64,000 bases of DNA from Parvibaculum lavamentivorans DS-1 (GCF_000017565.1 NC_009719.1:2153001-2217000), one strand, 5' to 3'. Counted from the stretch's first letter, positions 1-8,811 are shown. Numbers and translations: made by a program. The notes: generated by a model from the letters alone, not told the origin.

Positions 1-870
1 TACAAGGACGTGGCAAGCCTTCCCGGCACGCCCGATCTCGCCGTCATCGCGACGCCGCCGCAGACCGTTCCCGGCCTCATCTCGGAGCTTGGCGCGCGGG
101 GGACGAAGGCCGCGGTGGTCATCACGGCCGGGTTCGGCGAGCTGGGCGAAAAAGGCCGCGCCTTGCAGGCGGAGATGCTGGAGGCCGCGAAGCCGCATCT
201 GCTGCGCATCGCAGGGCCCAATTGTCTCGGTATCATGACACCGGGAAACGGGCTCAATGCGTCCTTCGGGCATGTGCAGCCGGAGAAGGGCAATGTCGCC
301 TTCGTGTCGCAATCGGGTGCCGTCGTCACCGCCGTCCTCGACTGGGCGACCAGCAGGGGTATCGGCTTTTCGCATGTCGCCTCGCTTGGCGGCATGTCGG
401 ATGTCGATTTCGGCGACATGCTGGATTTCCTTGCCGCCGATCCGCATACGAAAAGCATCCTGCTCTATATCGAATCCGTCCGGGATGCGCGGAAGTTCAT
501 GTCCGCAGGGCGTCAGGCGTCGCGCTTGAAACCCGTCATCGTCATCAAGTCAGGGCGCCATGAAGCGGGCGCACGTGCCGCCGCTTCGCATACGGGCGCG
601 CTTGCCGGCTCGGACGCCGTCTATCAGGCCGCTTTCCGCCGCGCGGGCATGTTGCGCGAAGACGGCATCGAAGACCTCTTCGATGCGGTGGAAACGCTTT
701 CCGCCCGTTCGGAACGGCGTCCGATCCTCGGCGACCGTCTCGGCATTCTCACCAATGGCGGCGGCGTCGGCGTCATTGCAACCGATTTCCTGATCGACGA
801 GGGCGGGCGGCTCGCCGATATCTCGCCGGAGACGATCGAGGCACTGGACGCCGTGTTGCCGCGTACATAG
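1..870 (+). pseudogene. Pat-like acyl-CoA synthetase, N-terminal part (cut by edge, ends at amber codon)
   Basis: This is the 5' part of a gene that enters from the left edge already in frame. It encodes the CoA-binding Rossmann and ligase-CoA domains of an ADP-forming acyl-CoA synthetase. Visible landmarks are AGPNCLGI, FVSQSGAV and the phosphohistidine loop SHTGALAGSD. The frame hits TAG at 868-870 and then continues without a shift into SRANPVDIIGDA. Family members normally read W-S-x-x-NPVDIxGDA here, so the stop replaces a TGG tryptophan codon by one base. The rest of the protein (ATP-grasp and acetyltransferase) lies in 871-2505. In the family the whole protein is a CoA-dependent lysine acetyltransferase (Pat/PatZ type) that silences enzymes such as acetyl-CoA synthetase. 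Either the gene is broken or the base is an assembly error. Confidence 0.8.
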
Positions 871-2505
871 AGCCGCGCCAATCCCGTCGACATCATCGGC
901 GATGCGGGCGCGGAGCGTTACGCACATGCCATGGAAGCACTGCTGAAGGATAAAGGAACGGATGCAGTGCTGGTGATGAACTGCCCCACCGCCGTGGTGA
1001 ACAATCTCTCCGCCGCCCATGCCGTCATCGAGAAGGCTGAGGCGTCGAGCAAGCCCGTCTTTACGAACTGGCTGGGCGACAAGGGTGCGCGCGCCGCGCG
1101 CGAGGCATTTCAGACGCATCGCATTCCCACTTACGAAACGCCCACAAGTGCCGTGCGCGCCTTCATGCTGCATGTCCGGCACGAGCGCAATCAGCGGCTT
1201 CTGCTCGAAATTCCATCCGCGGGCCCGGCGCATCCGAACCATGATCTGCCGGCCGCGCGGCGGCTTGTCGAAACGGCGCTTGCGGAAAAGCGGGAATGGT
1301 TGAGTGAGGCGGAAGCAAAGCATCTGCTCGCCGCCTATGGCGTTCCCGTCGTCGATACGCGCATCGTTTCCTCCGCCTCCGAAGCGGCCAGAACCGCGGA
1401 CGAGATCGGCTATCCGGTGGCATTGAAAATTCTATCTCCCGACATCACGCATAAAAGCGATGTTGGCGGCGTCGCGCTCGGCCTCGACAATGCCGAGGCG
1501 GTGTCGGAAGCCGCCTCGCGCATGCTTTCGCGGGTCGCGCGGTTCTGTCCCGGCGCGGAGATCGAGGGCTTCACGGTGCAGCAGATGGTGAGGAAGCCGG
1601 ATGCTTTCGAGCTTATTCTCGGCATTGTGGACGATGCGACTTTCGGTCCGGTCCTCCTGTTCGGGCAGGGTGGCACCTCGGTGGAGGTGGTGCGCGACAA
1701 GGCGATGGCGCTGCCGCCGCTCAATCGGGCGCTTGCAGACGATCTCATATCCCGCACCCGCGTCTCGCGCCTGCTGGAGGGCTATCGCGGCCGCCCGCCG
1801 GCGGACCGGGAGGGGATCGCATCCGCGCTCATGGCGCTCGGCGATCTTGCCGCCGACAATCCGGAGGTCGCCGAACTCGACATCAATCCCCTGTGGGCGG
1901 ATGAAAACGGAGTGATCGCGCTCGACGCCCGCGTCCGTATCCAGCCGGCGAAAGGCAAGGGCACGTCGCGCTTCGCGATAAGGCCTTATCCCACCTCGCT
2001 TGAAGCGAGCCTTGCCGACCGGGAGGGCCGTTCTTACCCGCTCCGTCCGATCCGCCCGGAGGATGCGGCACTGATCGACGATCTTCTGGAACACACGGAT
2101 GCAGAGGATGTGCGTCTGCGTTTTCTGTCGCCGTTGCGAAAGCTGCCGCGCCAGCTCGCCGCGCGTCTCACGCAGATCGACTACGACCGGGAAATGGCTT
2201 TTGTTGTTTTCACCGATGAAACGTCGAAGGAAGCCGCTGCCGTGGGCCGTCTCTCGGAAGATCCGAACCGGGAGCGGGCGGAATTCGCCATTCTGGTCCG
2301 CAGCGATCACCACGGTCATGGGCTCGGCTACGCGTTGATGCAGAAACTGATCGACTATGCGCGTCTTCGCGGCATCGGTGAAATTTTCGGCCATGTGCTC
2401 CGCGAAAACCGCAACATGCTCAGCATGTGCGACGATCTCGGCTTCACGCGTCACCGCATCGATGGCGACCCATCGCTGGTCGAGACGCGCCTGAAGATCG
2501 CCTGA
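871..2505 (+). pseudogene. Pat-like acyl-CoA synthetase, C-terminal part: ATP-grasp plus GNAT acetyltransferase
   Basis: This continues the reading frame of 1-870 after the amber codon; the first ATG after the stop is at 931. It begins with SRANPVDIIGDA, the rest of the second CoA-ligase domain. An ATP-grasp domain follows (LSEAEAKHLLAAYGVPV, then PVALKILSPDITHKSDVGG). The last 160 or so residues are a GNAT N-acetyltransferase with the acetyl-CoA loop HGHGLGYALM and a typical LRENRNMLSMCDDLGF ending. The synthetase-plus-GNAT order is that of protein acetyltransferases of the Pat/PatZ/YfiQ group. If expressed alone from 931, the product would lack the CoA-binding domain and probably the synthetase-derived regulation, while the GNAT domain is intact. 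It ends in a bidirectional terminator hairpin shared with hsp20. Confidence 0.8.
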
Positions 2506-2510
2506 AATGC

Positions 2511-2534
2511 AAAAGGGGCGCCCTCGGGCGCCCC
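2511..2534 (-). terminator. Rho-independent terminator between convergent Pat-like gene and hsp20
   Basis: A perfect 9-bp stem (GGGGCGCCC, loop TC, GGGCGCCCC) lies 6 bases after the stop of the Pat-like gene. On the minus strand the stem is followed by TTTTGCATTT, so it best fits the end of the hsp20 transcript. It may also end the plus-strand transcript. Confidence 0.7.
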
Positions 2535-2557
2535 TCGCATTCTCGACTGCCGCTCGC

Positions 2558-3022
2558 TTAGTCCGCTGCGGTTGCCAGGTTGCCTTCCAGCGTCTTCTGG
2601 CCCTTGGCCGGCGCGGAAATCTCGATCCGGCGGGGCTTCAGCTCTTCCGGCACGCGGCGCACCAGGTCGACATGCAGGAGCCCGTTTTCGAGATGGGCGC
2701 CTTTCACTTCGACATGGTCGGCGAGCTGGAAGCGGCGCTCGAAGCTGCGGCCCGCAATGCCGCGGTGAAGGTAGTTCGCACCTTCAGGCTCGGCGCGTTT
2801 GCCGCTGATGGTCAGCACGTTCTGCTTCACCTCGAGGTCGAGATCGTCCTGGGCAAAGCCGGCGACGGCGACGGAAATCCGGTAGTCGTTTTCGCTGGTC
2901 CGCTCGATATTGTAGGGCGGATAGGTCGGGACCGTTTCATGGGTCACGGAATCGAGCAGCGATTGAAGCTGATCGAAGCCCACGGTCGAGCGGTAAAGGG
3001 GGGAAAAGTCGAAACTGCGCAT
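2558..3022 (-). CDS. Small heat-shock protein, Hsp20/alpha-crystallin family (IbpA-like)
   Basis: A 154-residue ATP-independent holdase of the cytoplasm that binds unfolding proteins under heat stress. The alpha-crystallin domain covers roughly residues 36-140, with the conserved AGF..DDLDLEVKQNVLTISG strand, and the C-terminal I-x-I anchor is seen as RRIEISAP. Length and opening (MRSFDFSPLYRSTVGFDQL) match rhizobial and enterobacterial IbpA/HspA-type proteins. The start is supported by AAGGA seven bases upstream. The leader holds a hairpin next to the ribosome-binding site and an RpoH-type promoter (separate entries), so both transcription and translation may respond to heat. The C-terminal tail after the I-x-I motif (KGQKTLEGNLATAAD) is variable. 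Confidence 0.93.
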   Translation of the reverse strand: MRSFDFSPLYRSTVGFDQLQSLLDSVTHETVPTYPPYNIERTSENDYRISVAVAGFAQDDLDLEVKQNVLTISGKRAEPEGANYLHRGIAGRSFERRFQLADHVEVKGAHLENGLLHVDLVRRVPEELKPRRIEISAPAKGQKTLEGNLATAAD

Positions 3023-3034
3023 AGCTACATCCTT

Positions 3035-3060
3035 CTTGAAGCGATGTGATCATCTTCAAG
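3035..3060 (-). promoter_or_regulatory. Leader hairpin beside the hsp20 ribosome-binding site; RNA thermometer candidate
   Basis: Read on the minus strand, CTTGAA pairs with TTCAAG and GATG with CATC around a four-base loop, with a two-base GC bulge on the 3' side. The stem ends directly against the AAGGA Shine-Dalgarno (3030-3034). Alphaproteobacterial hsp20 genes often carry ROSE thermometers in leaders of about this size (roughly 100 bases here). The AAGGA itself is outside the stem as drawn, so masking of it would need an alternative fold. Confidence 0.4.
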
Positions 3061-3132
3061 GCGGGGCCCACCGCCGTCTGGCCGGTGGCCGCCTCGTCCA
3101 TGCCGGCCCGGTATTCCGGCGCCCGGCAGGGC

Positions 3133-3163
3133 ATATCTGGGAATTTCCCAATGTCCCTTCAAG
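3133..3163 (-). promoter_or_regulatory. RpoH (sigma-32)-type promoter for hsp20
   Basis: On the minus strand the -35 is CTTGAA (3158-3163) and the -10 is CAGATAT (3133-3139), separated by 18 bases. The alphaproteobacterial RpoH consensus is CTTGAA with a CCNATNT-like -10. The spacing and the position about 110 bases before an hsp20 start fit a heat-shock promoter. Confidence 0.65.
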
Positions 3164-3212
3164 ATGGGTATAAGGTCCTCGAATACGAATTTCGATGCAG
3201 GGGGGAGAGACG

Positions 3213-4424
3213 ATGAAGCGCGTTGCAGCGAGCCTGTTTCTGGGGACGGCCTTGCTCTGGGCCGGGGCTGCCCCTGCCGAGGAAATCGGCACCATCCGGC
3301 TCGGCGCGGCGGTCTCCCTGACAGGAAAATATTCCTCCAACGGCGCCTTCACACGCAATGGCTACGACCTTGCCGTGAAGCGCATCAATGAGGAGGGCGG
3401 CGTCACGGTCGCCGGCAAGCGCTACAATCTTGCGGTCATTTACTATGATGATGAATCGACGCCCGCCCGCGGCGCGCAGCTTGTCGAGCGGCTGATCCAG
3501 CAGGATGGGGTCAAATATCTTCTCGGCCCTTATTCCTCCGGCCTCACCGAGGCGATCGCGCCCGTGACCGAAAAATACGGCGTGCCGATGGTCGAGGCGA
3601 ACGGCGCCGCCGTCTCTCTCTTCCGCAAAGGCTACCGCTATCTCTTCGCGGTCCTCTCCACCACCGATCAATATCTGCGCGGTGCGGTCGAGCTTGCCGC
3701 AAGCGTGAACGAGGACCCGTCGAAGCTTCGCGTCGCGATGGCCTTTGAAAACGATCCCTTCTCGCAGGATGTGCGCGAAGGCGTCATGGAAGATGCCGCG
3801 AAATTCGGCATGAAGATCGTGATCGACGACAAGCTGCCGCCGGAACTGAACGATATGTCGGCCACGCTTTCCAAGGCGAAGGTGCTGAAGCCCGACCTGC
3901 TGCTCGTCTCGGGCCATGACAAGGGGGCGGCGCTCGTGGTCCGCCAGCTTGCCGATCAGCGCGTCGATGTGCCGATGGTCGCGATCACGCATTGCGACAG
4001 CGCGCAGATTGCGGAGAAGTTCGGAAAGATCGCCGAATACACCCTCTGCGCCGCGCAATGGGCCTCGACGCTGAAATATTCCGACGCGCTTTTCGGCAGC
4101 GCGGCGGACTATGCAGCGCTTTACGAAGAAACCTACGGCCACGCGGCTCCCTATCAGGCGGCGGAGTCAAGCGCGGCGGTGCAGGTCTTCGCCGATGCTT
4201 TCGAGCGCGCCGGGTCGCTCGAGCCGGACGCCGTGCGCGATGCACTGGCGGAGACGGACATCAAGACGTTTTACGGGCCCGTGAAATTCGACGAGACCGG
4301 CAAGAACATCTCCAAGCCGACAGTCCTCTTCCAGGTACAGGACGGCAAATATGTCGTCGTCTATCCGGAAGCTTTTGCCGAAGCGAAGGTACGCTGGCCA
4401 ACACCTTCCTGGCCGACACGCTGA
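3213..4424 (+). CDS. Branched-chain amino-acid-type ABC transporter, periplasmic substrate-binding protein
   Basis: A 403-residue periplasmic binding protein of the LivJ/LivK type. The signal peptide is MKRVAASLFLGTALLWAG with likely cleavage after APA. The mature start IGTIRLGAAVSLTGKYSSNG is the family hallmark, and YYDDESTPARGAQLVERLI is the standard first-lobe helix. I chose ATG 3213 because GGGGGAGAG precedes it at good spacing; an upstream in-frame ATG at 3195 would spoil the signal peptide. It is the first gene of a five-gene operon encoding two permeases and two ATPases. Liv-family systems also carry urea, amides and aromatic acids, and the sequence does not settle the ligand. Confidence 0.9.
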   Translation: MKRVAASLFLGTALLWAGAAPAEEIGTIRLGAAVSLTGKYSSNGAFTRNGYDLAVKRINEEGGVTVAGKRYNLAVIYYDDESTPARGAQLVERLIQQDGVKYLLGPYSSGLTEAIAPVTEKYGVPMVEANGAAVSLFRKGYRYLFAVLSTTDQYLRGAVELAASVNEDPSKLRVAMAFENDPFSQDVREGVMEDAAKFGMKIVIDDKLPPELNDMSATLSKAKVLKPDLLLVSGHDKGAALVVRQLADQRVDVPMVAITHCDSAQIAEKFGKIAEYTLCAAQWASTLKYSDALFGSAADYAALYEETYGHAAPYQAAESSAAVQVFADAFERAGSLEPDAVRDALAETDIKTFYGPVKFDETGKNISKPTVLFQVQDGKYVVVYPEAFAEAKVRWPTPSWPTR

Positions 4425-4443
4425 ACTCCGGGAACCTGAATTC

Positions 4444-5346
4444 GTGTTCGACAATCTGTTGCTCTTCTTCCAGTACCCGCCGCTCGCCGCCGATGTCCTT
4501 CTCAACGGCTTGCTGATCGGCGCCATCTTCGCGCTGGCGGCCTATGGCATGGCACTGGTCTGGGGCGTGCTCGACATCGTCAATGTCGTGCAGGGCGAAC
4601 TCGTCGTGCTCGGCGGCTATGTCACCTTCCTGCTCGTTCAGTCGGGCATGCCGCCGCTTCTCGGTGTGCCCGTTTCCGCCGTCGTCATGTTCTGTTTCGG
4701 CTGGCTCGTCTATCGCGTGGTCATTTTCCGCGTCGTGGACAAGGACATCTTCATCTCCATTCTCGCAACCTTCGGTCTTTCCATCCTGATCCAGCAGCTC
4801 GCCAATCTCCTGTTCGGCTCCGAAGTGCGAACGGTTGATGCGGATCTCGGCTCCCTTCACATGCTCGATGGAACGGTGACGCTTGCCTGGATCAAGATCC
4901 TCGCCTTCGGTCTGGCGCTTGTCGCGGGCGGCATGCTCTGGCTTTTCCTGCGTCATGCGCGGCTCGGTCAGGCCATTCGTGCGACGGCGCAGAACCCGCG
5001 TGCCGCGCGCATTCTCGGCATCGATACGAACCGTGTCTATGCGATGACCTATGCGCTCAATGCCGCTCTTTGCGGCGCGGCGGGCAGCCTCGCGGTCATG
5101 GCATGGACGATCCACCCTTATGTCGGCCTGCCCTACACGGTGCGATCCTTCATGGTCGTGGTCGTCGCGGGTGTCGGCAATGTCGGTGGTGTCGTCGCGG
5201 CGGGGCTCGGTCTCGGCGCGCTGGAGAATGCGGCAGGGTTCATTCTCGGCGTCGAATTCCAGATCGCCTTTGTCTTCGCGCTGATGGTCGTCATTCTCGT
5301 CTGGCGCCATGCGCGCGCGGCGCGCAAGCGGAGCCATCTCCAATGA
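4444..5346 (+). CDS. Liv-type ABC transporter permease (LivH family)
   Basis: A 300-residue inner-membrane permease with about eight hydrophobic segments. It begins MFDNLLLFFQYPPLAADVLLNGLLIG, typical of LivH, and carries the motifs GMALVWGVLDIVNVVQGELVVLGGY and RATAQNPRAARILGID. I start it at GTG 4444; upstream in-frame codons back to 4351 encode an unrelated polar stretch that overlaps the binding-protein gene. The stop overlaps the ATG of the next permease gene (ATGA), so the two are translationally coupled. Partner of LivM in forming the membrane channel. Confidence 0.88.
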   Translation: MFDNLLLFFQYPPLAADVLLNGLLIGAIFALAAYGMALVWGVLDIVNVVQGELVVLGGYVTFLLVQSGMPPLLGVPVSAVVMFCFGWLVYRVVIFRVVDKDIFISILATFGLSILIQQLANLLFGSEVRTVDADLGSLHMLDGTVTLAWIKILAFGLALVAGGMLWLFLRHARLGQAIRATAQNPRAARILGIDTNRVYAMTYALNAALCGAAGSLAVMAWTIHPYVGLPYTVRSFMVVVVAGVGNVGGVVAAGLGLGALENAAGFILGVEFQIAFVFALMVVILVWRHARAARKRSHLQ

Positions 5347-6296
5347 GCCGTATCAACGACTGGCATGTCATGGCGGCGCTCGCCGTTTTCGGCATTGCGG
5401 CGCCCTTCCTCCTGCCGGGACTCGTCACGCAGCTTGCCTTCCTCTGGCTCATGGTCGTCTTTGCGCTCACATGGGACATGCTGGGTGGCCGCATGGGCTA
5501 CAATTCCTTCGGCAACATCGTCTTCTTCGGCATCGGCTGCTATGCCGCCGCCGTCATCCAGCGGGATGCGGGCCTTCCCTTTTTCGAGGGATTGGCGCTT
5601 GGCCTCGTCGCGGGCGCCGTGCTTGCGGTTCTTGCGGCGGTTGTTTTCGGCGCGGCCATGCTCGGCATTCGCGGCCATTATTTCGCTATCGGCACGCTCG
5701 GTCTCGGCATTGCCGCAGGCGAGACGGCGAGCGGATGGGACTATGTCGGCGCCGGCTCAGGCCTCGCGCTGCCGCTTTATCCGGGCGATCTCGGCTCGCG
5801 CGAATTCTTCTTTTGCTATTCGCTTCTCGCTCTCGCCGCGCTTTGCTTCCTCACCTGCCGCTGGCTTTATGGCACGCGCTTCGGCCTCGCGCTCAATGCC
5901 ATACGCGACGATCAGGACAAGGCCGATGCCATGGGCCTCCGCACCACGCAGATCAAGATTTTCGCGTGGAGCGTATCGGCGCTTTTTCTCGGCATCTCGG
6001 GCGGGCTCGCCGCCAACATGATCGGCTTCATCGACCCGCGCGACGTCGCCTTTGCGGGCGCGACCTTCGGTGTCTGGATGGTGCTGATGGCGATCCTCGG
6101 CGGCAAGGGAACACTTTGGGGTCCCGTCATCGGCGCTTTCGTGTTCCATGTGACGCAGGAAATTTTCTGGACCTATCTTCTCGGCTGGCAGCGTGTCGCG
6201 CTCGGCGCCCTCATCGTCATCATCGTCGTCTTCTTCCCGCAAGGCATCATGGGGTGGGTTGCGGAGCGCCGCGAGCGCAAGGGCGCGTCCGCATGA
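5343..6296 (+). CDS. Liv-type ABC transporter permease (LivM family)
   Basis: A 317-residue inner-membrane permease. The N-terminal segment (MSRINDWHVMAALAVFGIAA) leads into several membrane spans. The LivM signature GYNSFGNIVFFGIGCYAAAV is followed by the cytoplasmic EAA-like loop ALNAIRDDQDKADAMGL, which contacts the ATPases. It ends YLLGWQRVALGALIVIIVVFFPQGIMG, the usual LivM C-terminus. It overlaps the upstream permease by four bases and the downstream ATPase gene by four bases (ATGA in both cases), which indicates one tightly coupled operon. Confidence 0.9.
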   Translation: MSRINDWHVMAALAVFGIAAPFLLPGLVTQLAFLWLMVVFALTWDMLGGRMGYNSFGNIVFFGIGCYAAAVIQRDAGLPFFEGLALGLVAGAVLAVLAAVVFGAAMLGIRGHYFAIGTLGLGIAAGETASGWDYVGAGSGLALPLYPGDLGSREFFFCYSLLALAALCFLTCRWLYGTRFGLALNAIRDDQDKADAMGLRTTQIKIFAWSVSALFLGISGGLAANMIGFIDPRDVAFAGATFGVWMVLMAILGGKGTLWGPVIGAFVFHVTQEIFWTYLLGWQRVALGALIVIIVVFFPQGIMGWVAERRERKGASA

Positions 6297-7036
6297 GCGC
6301 GCTTCTCGAAATCCGCGATGTCACAAAGCGTTTCGGCGGCGTCGTCGCAAACGATCATGTGTCGCTCAGCGTCGCAAAGGGCGAGATCGCGGGCCTCATC
6401 GGTCCGAACGGTTCGGGCAAGACGACGCTCTTCAATTGCATTGCCGGCACCCATGCCGTCGACAGCGGTGAAATCCTTTTCGAGGGAAAGCCGATTTCGC
6501 ATCTGCGCACCGCGCCCATCGCCCGGCTTGGCCTTGTCCGCACCTGGCAGCAGACGCGCATCTATGGCGAGATGACCGCTGCCGAGAACATGGCGATCAG
6601 CGCGCGCGAAACGAATGGCGGGCTGGTCGCGCTGCTCCGTCCCGTGCCGCCCGCCACGATCCGTCGCGCGGAAGATCTCCTCGCTTTCGTGGGGCTCCAT
6701 GAAAAGCGGGATGAAAAGGCAGGCCGCCTCAGCTTCGGGCAGCAGAAGCTTCTCGAATTCGCAATGGCGCTGATGAACGAGCCGAAGCTCCTTCTGCTCG
6801 ACGAGCCGACAGCGGGCATCAATCCGACGCTCATCAACGGGCTCATCGACAGGCTGCGCCGCGCCAATACGGAACTCGGCGTGACCCTTCTCGTGATCGA
6901 GCACAATATGCGCGTCATCATGAACCTCGCGCATCGCATCACCTGCCTTGCGCATGGTCAGGTGCTCGCCGAAGGCACGCCGGACGAAATCCGGGACGAC
7001 CGCCGCGTGCTCGATGCCTATCTCGGGGTGGCGTAA
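6293..7036 (+). CDS. Liv-type ABC transporter ATP-binding protein (LivG family)
   Basis: A 247-residue cytoplasmic ATPase. It has Walker A GPNGSGKTT near residue 37, signature LSFGQQKLLEFAMAL, Walker B LLLLDEPTAGINP and the H-loop VIEHNMRVI. Length and the TAGINP and HNM motifs match LivG. The signature reads LSFGQ rather than LSGGQ, a common LivG variant. It is coupled to the permease upstream (ATGA) and to the second ATPase downstream (TAATG). Confidence 0.9.
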   Translation: MSALLEIRDVTKRFGGVVANDHVSLSVAKGEIAGLIGPNGSGKTTLFNCIAGTHAVDSGEILFEGKPISHLRTAPIARLGLVRTWQQTRIYGEMTAAENMAISARETNGGLVALLRPVPPATIRRAEDLLAFVGLHEKRDEKAGRLSFGQQKLLEFAMALMNEPKLLLLDEPTAGINPTLINGLIDRLRRANTELGVTLLVIEHNMRVIMNLAHRITCLAHGQVLAEGTPDEIRDDRRVLDAYLGVA

Positions 7037-7896
7037 TGGCAGACGAGCGGAAAGATCTGGCAGGCGGCTATGGCGAGGGCACTGTCGGCACCATCCTCTC
7101 CGCCGGCGATGTCGCGCGCGAGGCGGAAGCGATAGCGCGCACTGTGCCGCGAGAGGAAATCCTCGCGCTCGCGAAGGGCGAACCGCTCCTTGCCATCGAC
7201 GCGCTTCATGCGGGCTACGGCGCGATGGAAATTCTCCACGGCATCGATCTCGCGGTCGGCAAGGGCCAGAGCCTCTGCCTTGTCGGGCCGAACGGCGCGG
7301 GCAAGTCCACCGTCCTCCATTCCATATTCGGCTTCACGAAAATTTCGGCTGGCCGCATCCTCGCCGCCGGCCGCGATGTCACCAGGCTTTCGCCGAGTGA
7401 GAAGCTGCGCAGCGCCGGCATCGCCTACATCCTTCAGGATAATTCCGTCTTCCCCGACATGACCGTCGAGGAAAACCTGCTGATGGGCGGCTATCTCCTC
7501 GCCGATAACGGCAAGGCGCATGAAGCGGCGGAGCGTATCTTCTCGCATTACGGCCGCCTCGCGAAGCGCCGCCGCGAGCGCGCTGGCGTCTTGTCCGGCG
7601 GCGAGCGCCGTCTCCTCGAAATCAGCCGCGCGCTCATTATGGAGCCGCAGGTCCTGCTGGTGGACGAGCCCAGCATCGGCCTCGAGCCGCGCATGATCGA
7701 CATGGTGTTCGACATCCTGCGCGAGTTGCAGCAGGAGCAGGGCAAGACGATCCTGATGGTCGAACAAAATGCGCGGCGCGGCCTCGATTTCGCGGATATC
7801 GGCTATGTGCTGGTGGCGGGCCGCGTGGCGCTGGCGGGCGAGGGGGCGGGCCTCCTTGAAAACCCGGATGTCGGCCGGCTTTTCCTCGGCGGGTAA
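7036..7896 (+). CDS. Liv-type ABC transporter ATP-binding protein (LivF family) with N-terminal extension
   Basis: A 286-residue ATPase, about 45 residues longer at the N-terminus than ordinary LivF (about 235-240). The ABC core begins at LLAIDALHAGYG with Walker A GPNGAGKST, signature LSGGERRLLEIS, Walker B VLLVDEPSIGLEP and the H-loop VEQNARRGL. The extension (MADERKDLAGGYGEGTVG onward) is polar with no motif that I recognise. The start overlaps the previous stop (TAATG). An internal start is not obvious, so the extension is probably real. Last gene of the liv-type operon; the first of the two TGAAT-type regulatory modules begins 10 bases after it. Confidence 0.88.
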   Translation: MADERKDLAGGYGEGTVGTILSAGDVAREAEAIARTVPREEILALAKGEPLLAIDALHAGYGAMEILHGIDLAVGKGQSLCLVGPNGAGKSTVLHSIFGFTKISAGRILAAGRDVTRLSPSEKLRSAGIAYILQDNSVFPDMTVEENLLMGGYLLADNGKAHEAAERIFSHYGRLAKRRRERAGVLSGGERRLLEISRALIMEPQVLLVDEPSIGLEPRMIDMVFDILRELQQEQGKTILMVEQNARRGLDFADIGYVLVAGRVALAGEGAGLLENPDVGRLFLGG

Positions 7897-7906
7897 TTTT
7901 CCGAAA

Positions 7907-7961
7907 TGAATGGATTGTGAATAGCCGCTCCAGCCTCGGTTCAGCGCGAGCTTGCCATTCT
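7907..7961 (+). promoter_or_regulatory. 55-bp TGAAT/GTTCAG regulatory module, copy 1
   Basis: TGAAT occurs twice on an 11-bp period (7907 and 7918), then GTTCAG at 7939-7944 and GCCATTCT at 7954-7961. The module aligns without gaps to 8868-8922 (34 of 55 identical by my count), in front of the next secreted-protein gene. Same-face 11-bp repeats are typical of OmpR-family response-regulator sites. It lies 46 bases before the ATG of 8008. Confidence 0.55.
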
Positions 7962-8007
7962 CCCTCTCAAGGACCGGAAAGCCGGTCCATTTGAAGGAGA
8001 CAGGATC

Positions 8008-8787
8008 ATGAAGAAGGCACTCGCTCTGACCGGACTGGCCGTCGCTCTCTTTGCCTTGCCCGTCGCGGCACAGGCGGATGTTCGTTCCGGCATCACCATC
8101 ACCATCGGTTCGTCGAAGGTCTTGCCTGCCGCCGCCTCCGGCTGGCGCTATGGTACCGACTACAATGATTACCGCACCCATCAGGGCCGCATCATGCCGC
8201 TGGCCAATGTCGTGCGCGATCTCGAGCGCAAGACCAACGCCACCGTCACCGACATCAAGCTCAGCCGCGACAAGCGCTTCTACGAATTCGAAGGCGTCAC
8301 CCAGCGCGGTTTCCTCGTCACCGCGAAGGCCAGCGCCGCGACAGGCGCCGTCGGCGGTATCTCGGTCAAGAACTACAAGCCCCGTTACGATGCCCGCGCG
8401 ACAAGCATCTCGCCGCTTCTCGCCTCGCTGCGTAACAAGGGCTATCACAGCTTCGATCTCGTGAGCCTCAAGGAAGAGAAGGGCGTCTATCAGGTGCGTG
8501 GCCTCAACCGCCAGGGCAAGCCGGTGATGATCCGCGCCGCCGCCCGCACCGGCAAGGTGCTCTCCACGCGCAATGCGCCCGGCTATAACGGCCCCTCCTA
8601 CGCCCAGGCCGAATACCGCGATTTCGGCCACTGGCAGAAGGGCCTCACGCAGCAGAAATATTCCAGCTTCACCAATGTCGTTGCCTATGACGACTACTAT
8701 GCGGTGAAGGCGCGCGACGGCCGCGGCCGGCCGGTCAATCTCTCGGTCTGCCCCTTCACGGGCAAGGTGCTCGACGCGCGCTACTGA
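8008..8787 (+). CDS. Secreted protein with PepSY-like repeats
   Basis: A 259-residue periplasmic protein. The signal peptide is MKKALALTGLAVALFALPVAAQA with cleavage before DVRSG. Three segments of about 60 residues resemble PepSY repeats: each has a helix, then a F/Y-x-V strand, then a hydrophobic segment ending in TGxV/TGKVL (KASAATGAVGG, RAAARTGKVLS, SVCPFTGKVLD). PepSY domains are secreted inhibitor or ligand-like modules found on peptidase propeptides and near two-component systems. GGAGACAGG lies before the ATG. The 55-bp module upstream is shared with the next gene, which suggests co-regulation. A strong terminator follows, so the gene is monocistronic. The molecular target is unknown. 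Confidence 0.7.
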   Translation: MKKALALTGLAVALFALPVAAQADVRSGITITIGSSKVLPAAASGWRYGTDYNDYRTHQGRIMPLANVVRDLERKTNATVTDIKLSRDKRFYEFEGVTQRGFLVTAKASAATGAVGGISVKNYKPRYDARATSISPLLASLRNKGYHSFDLVSLKEEKGVYQVRGLNRQGKPVMIRAAARTGKVLSTRNAPGYNGPSYAQAEYRDFGHWQKGLTQQKYSSFTNVVAYDDYYAVKARDGRGRPVNLSVCPFTGKVLDARY

Positions 8788-8811
8788 TGCCCACGATTAC
8801 GGAAAGAGGCA

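Noticed and set aside
5309-6290. A long plus-strand frame running from inside the LivH gene through the LivM gene into LivG
   Set aside because: The first part is an out-of-frame reading of livM rich in Arg and His; the genuine frame of LivG starts at 6293.
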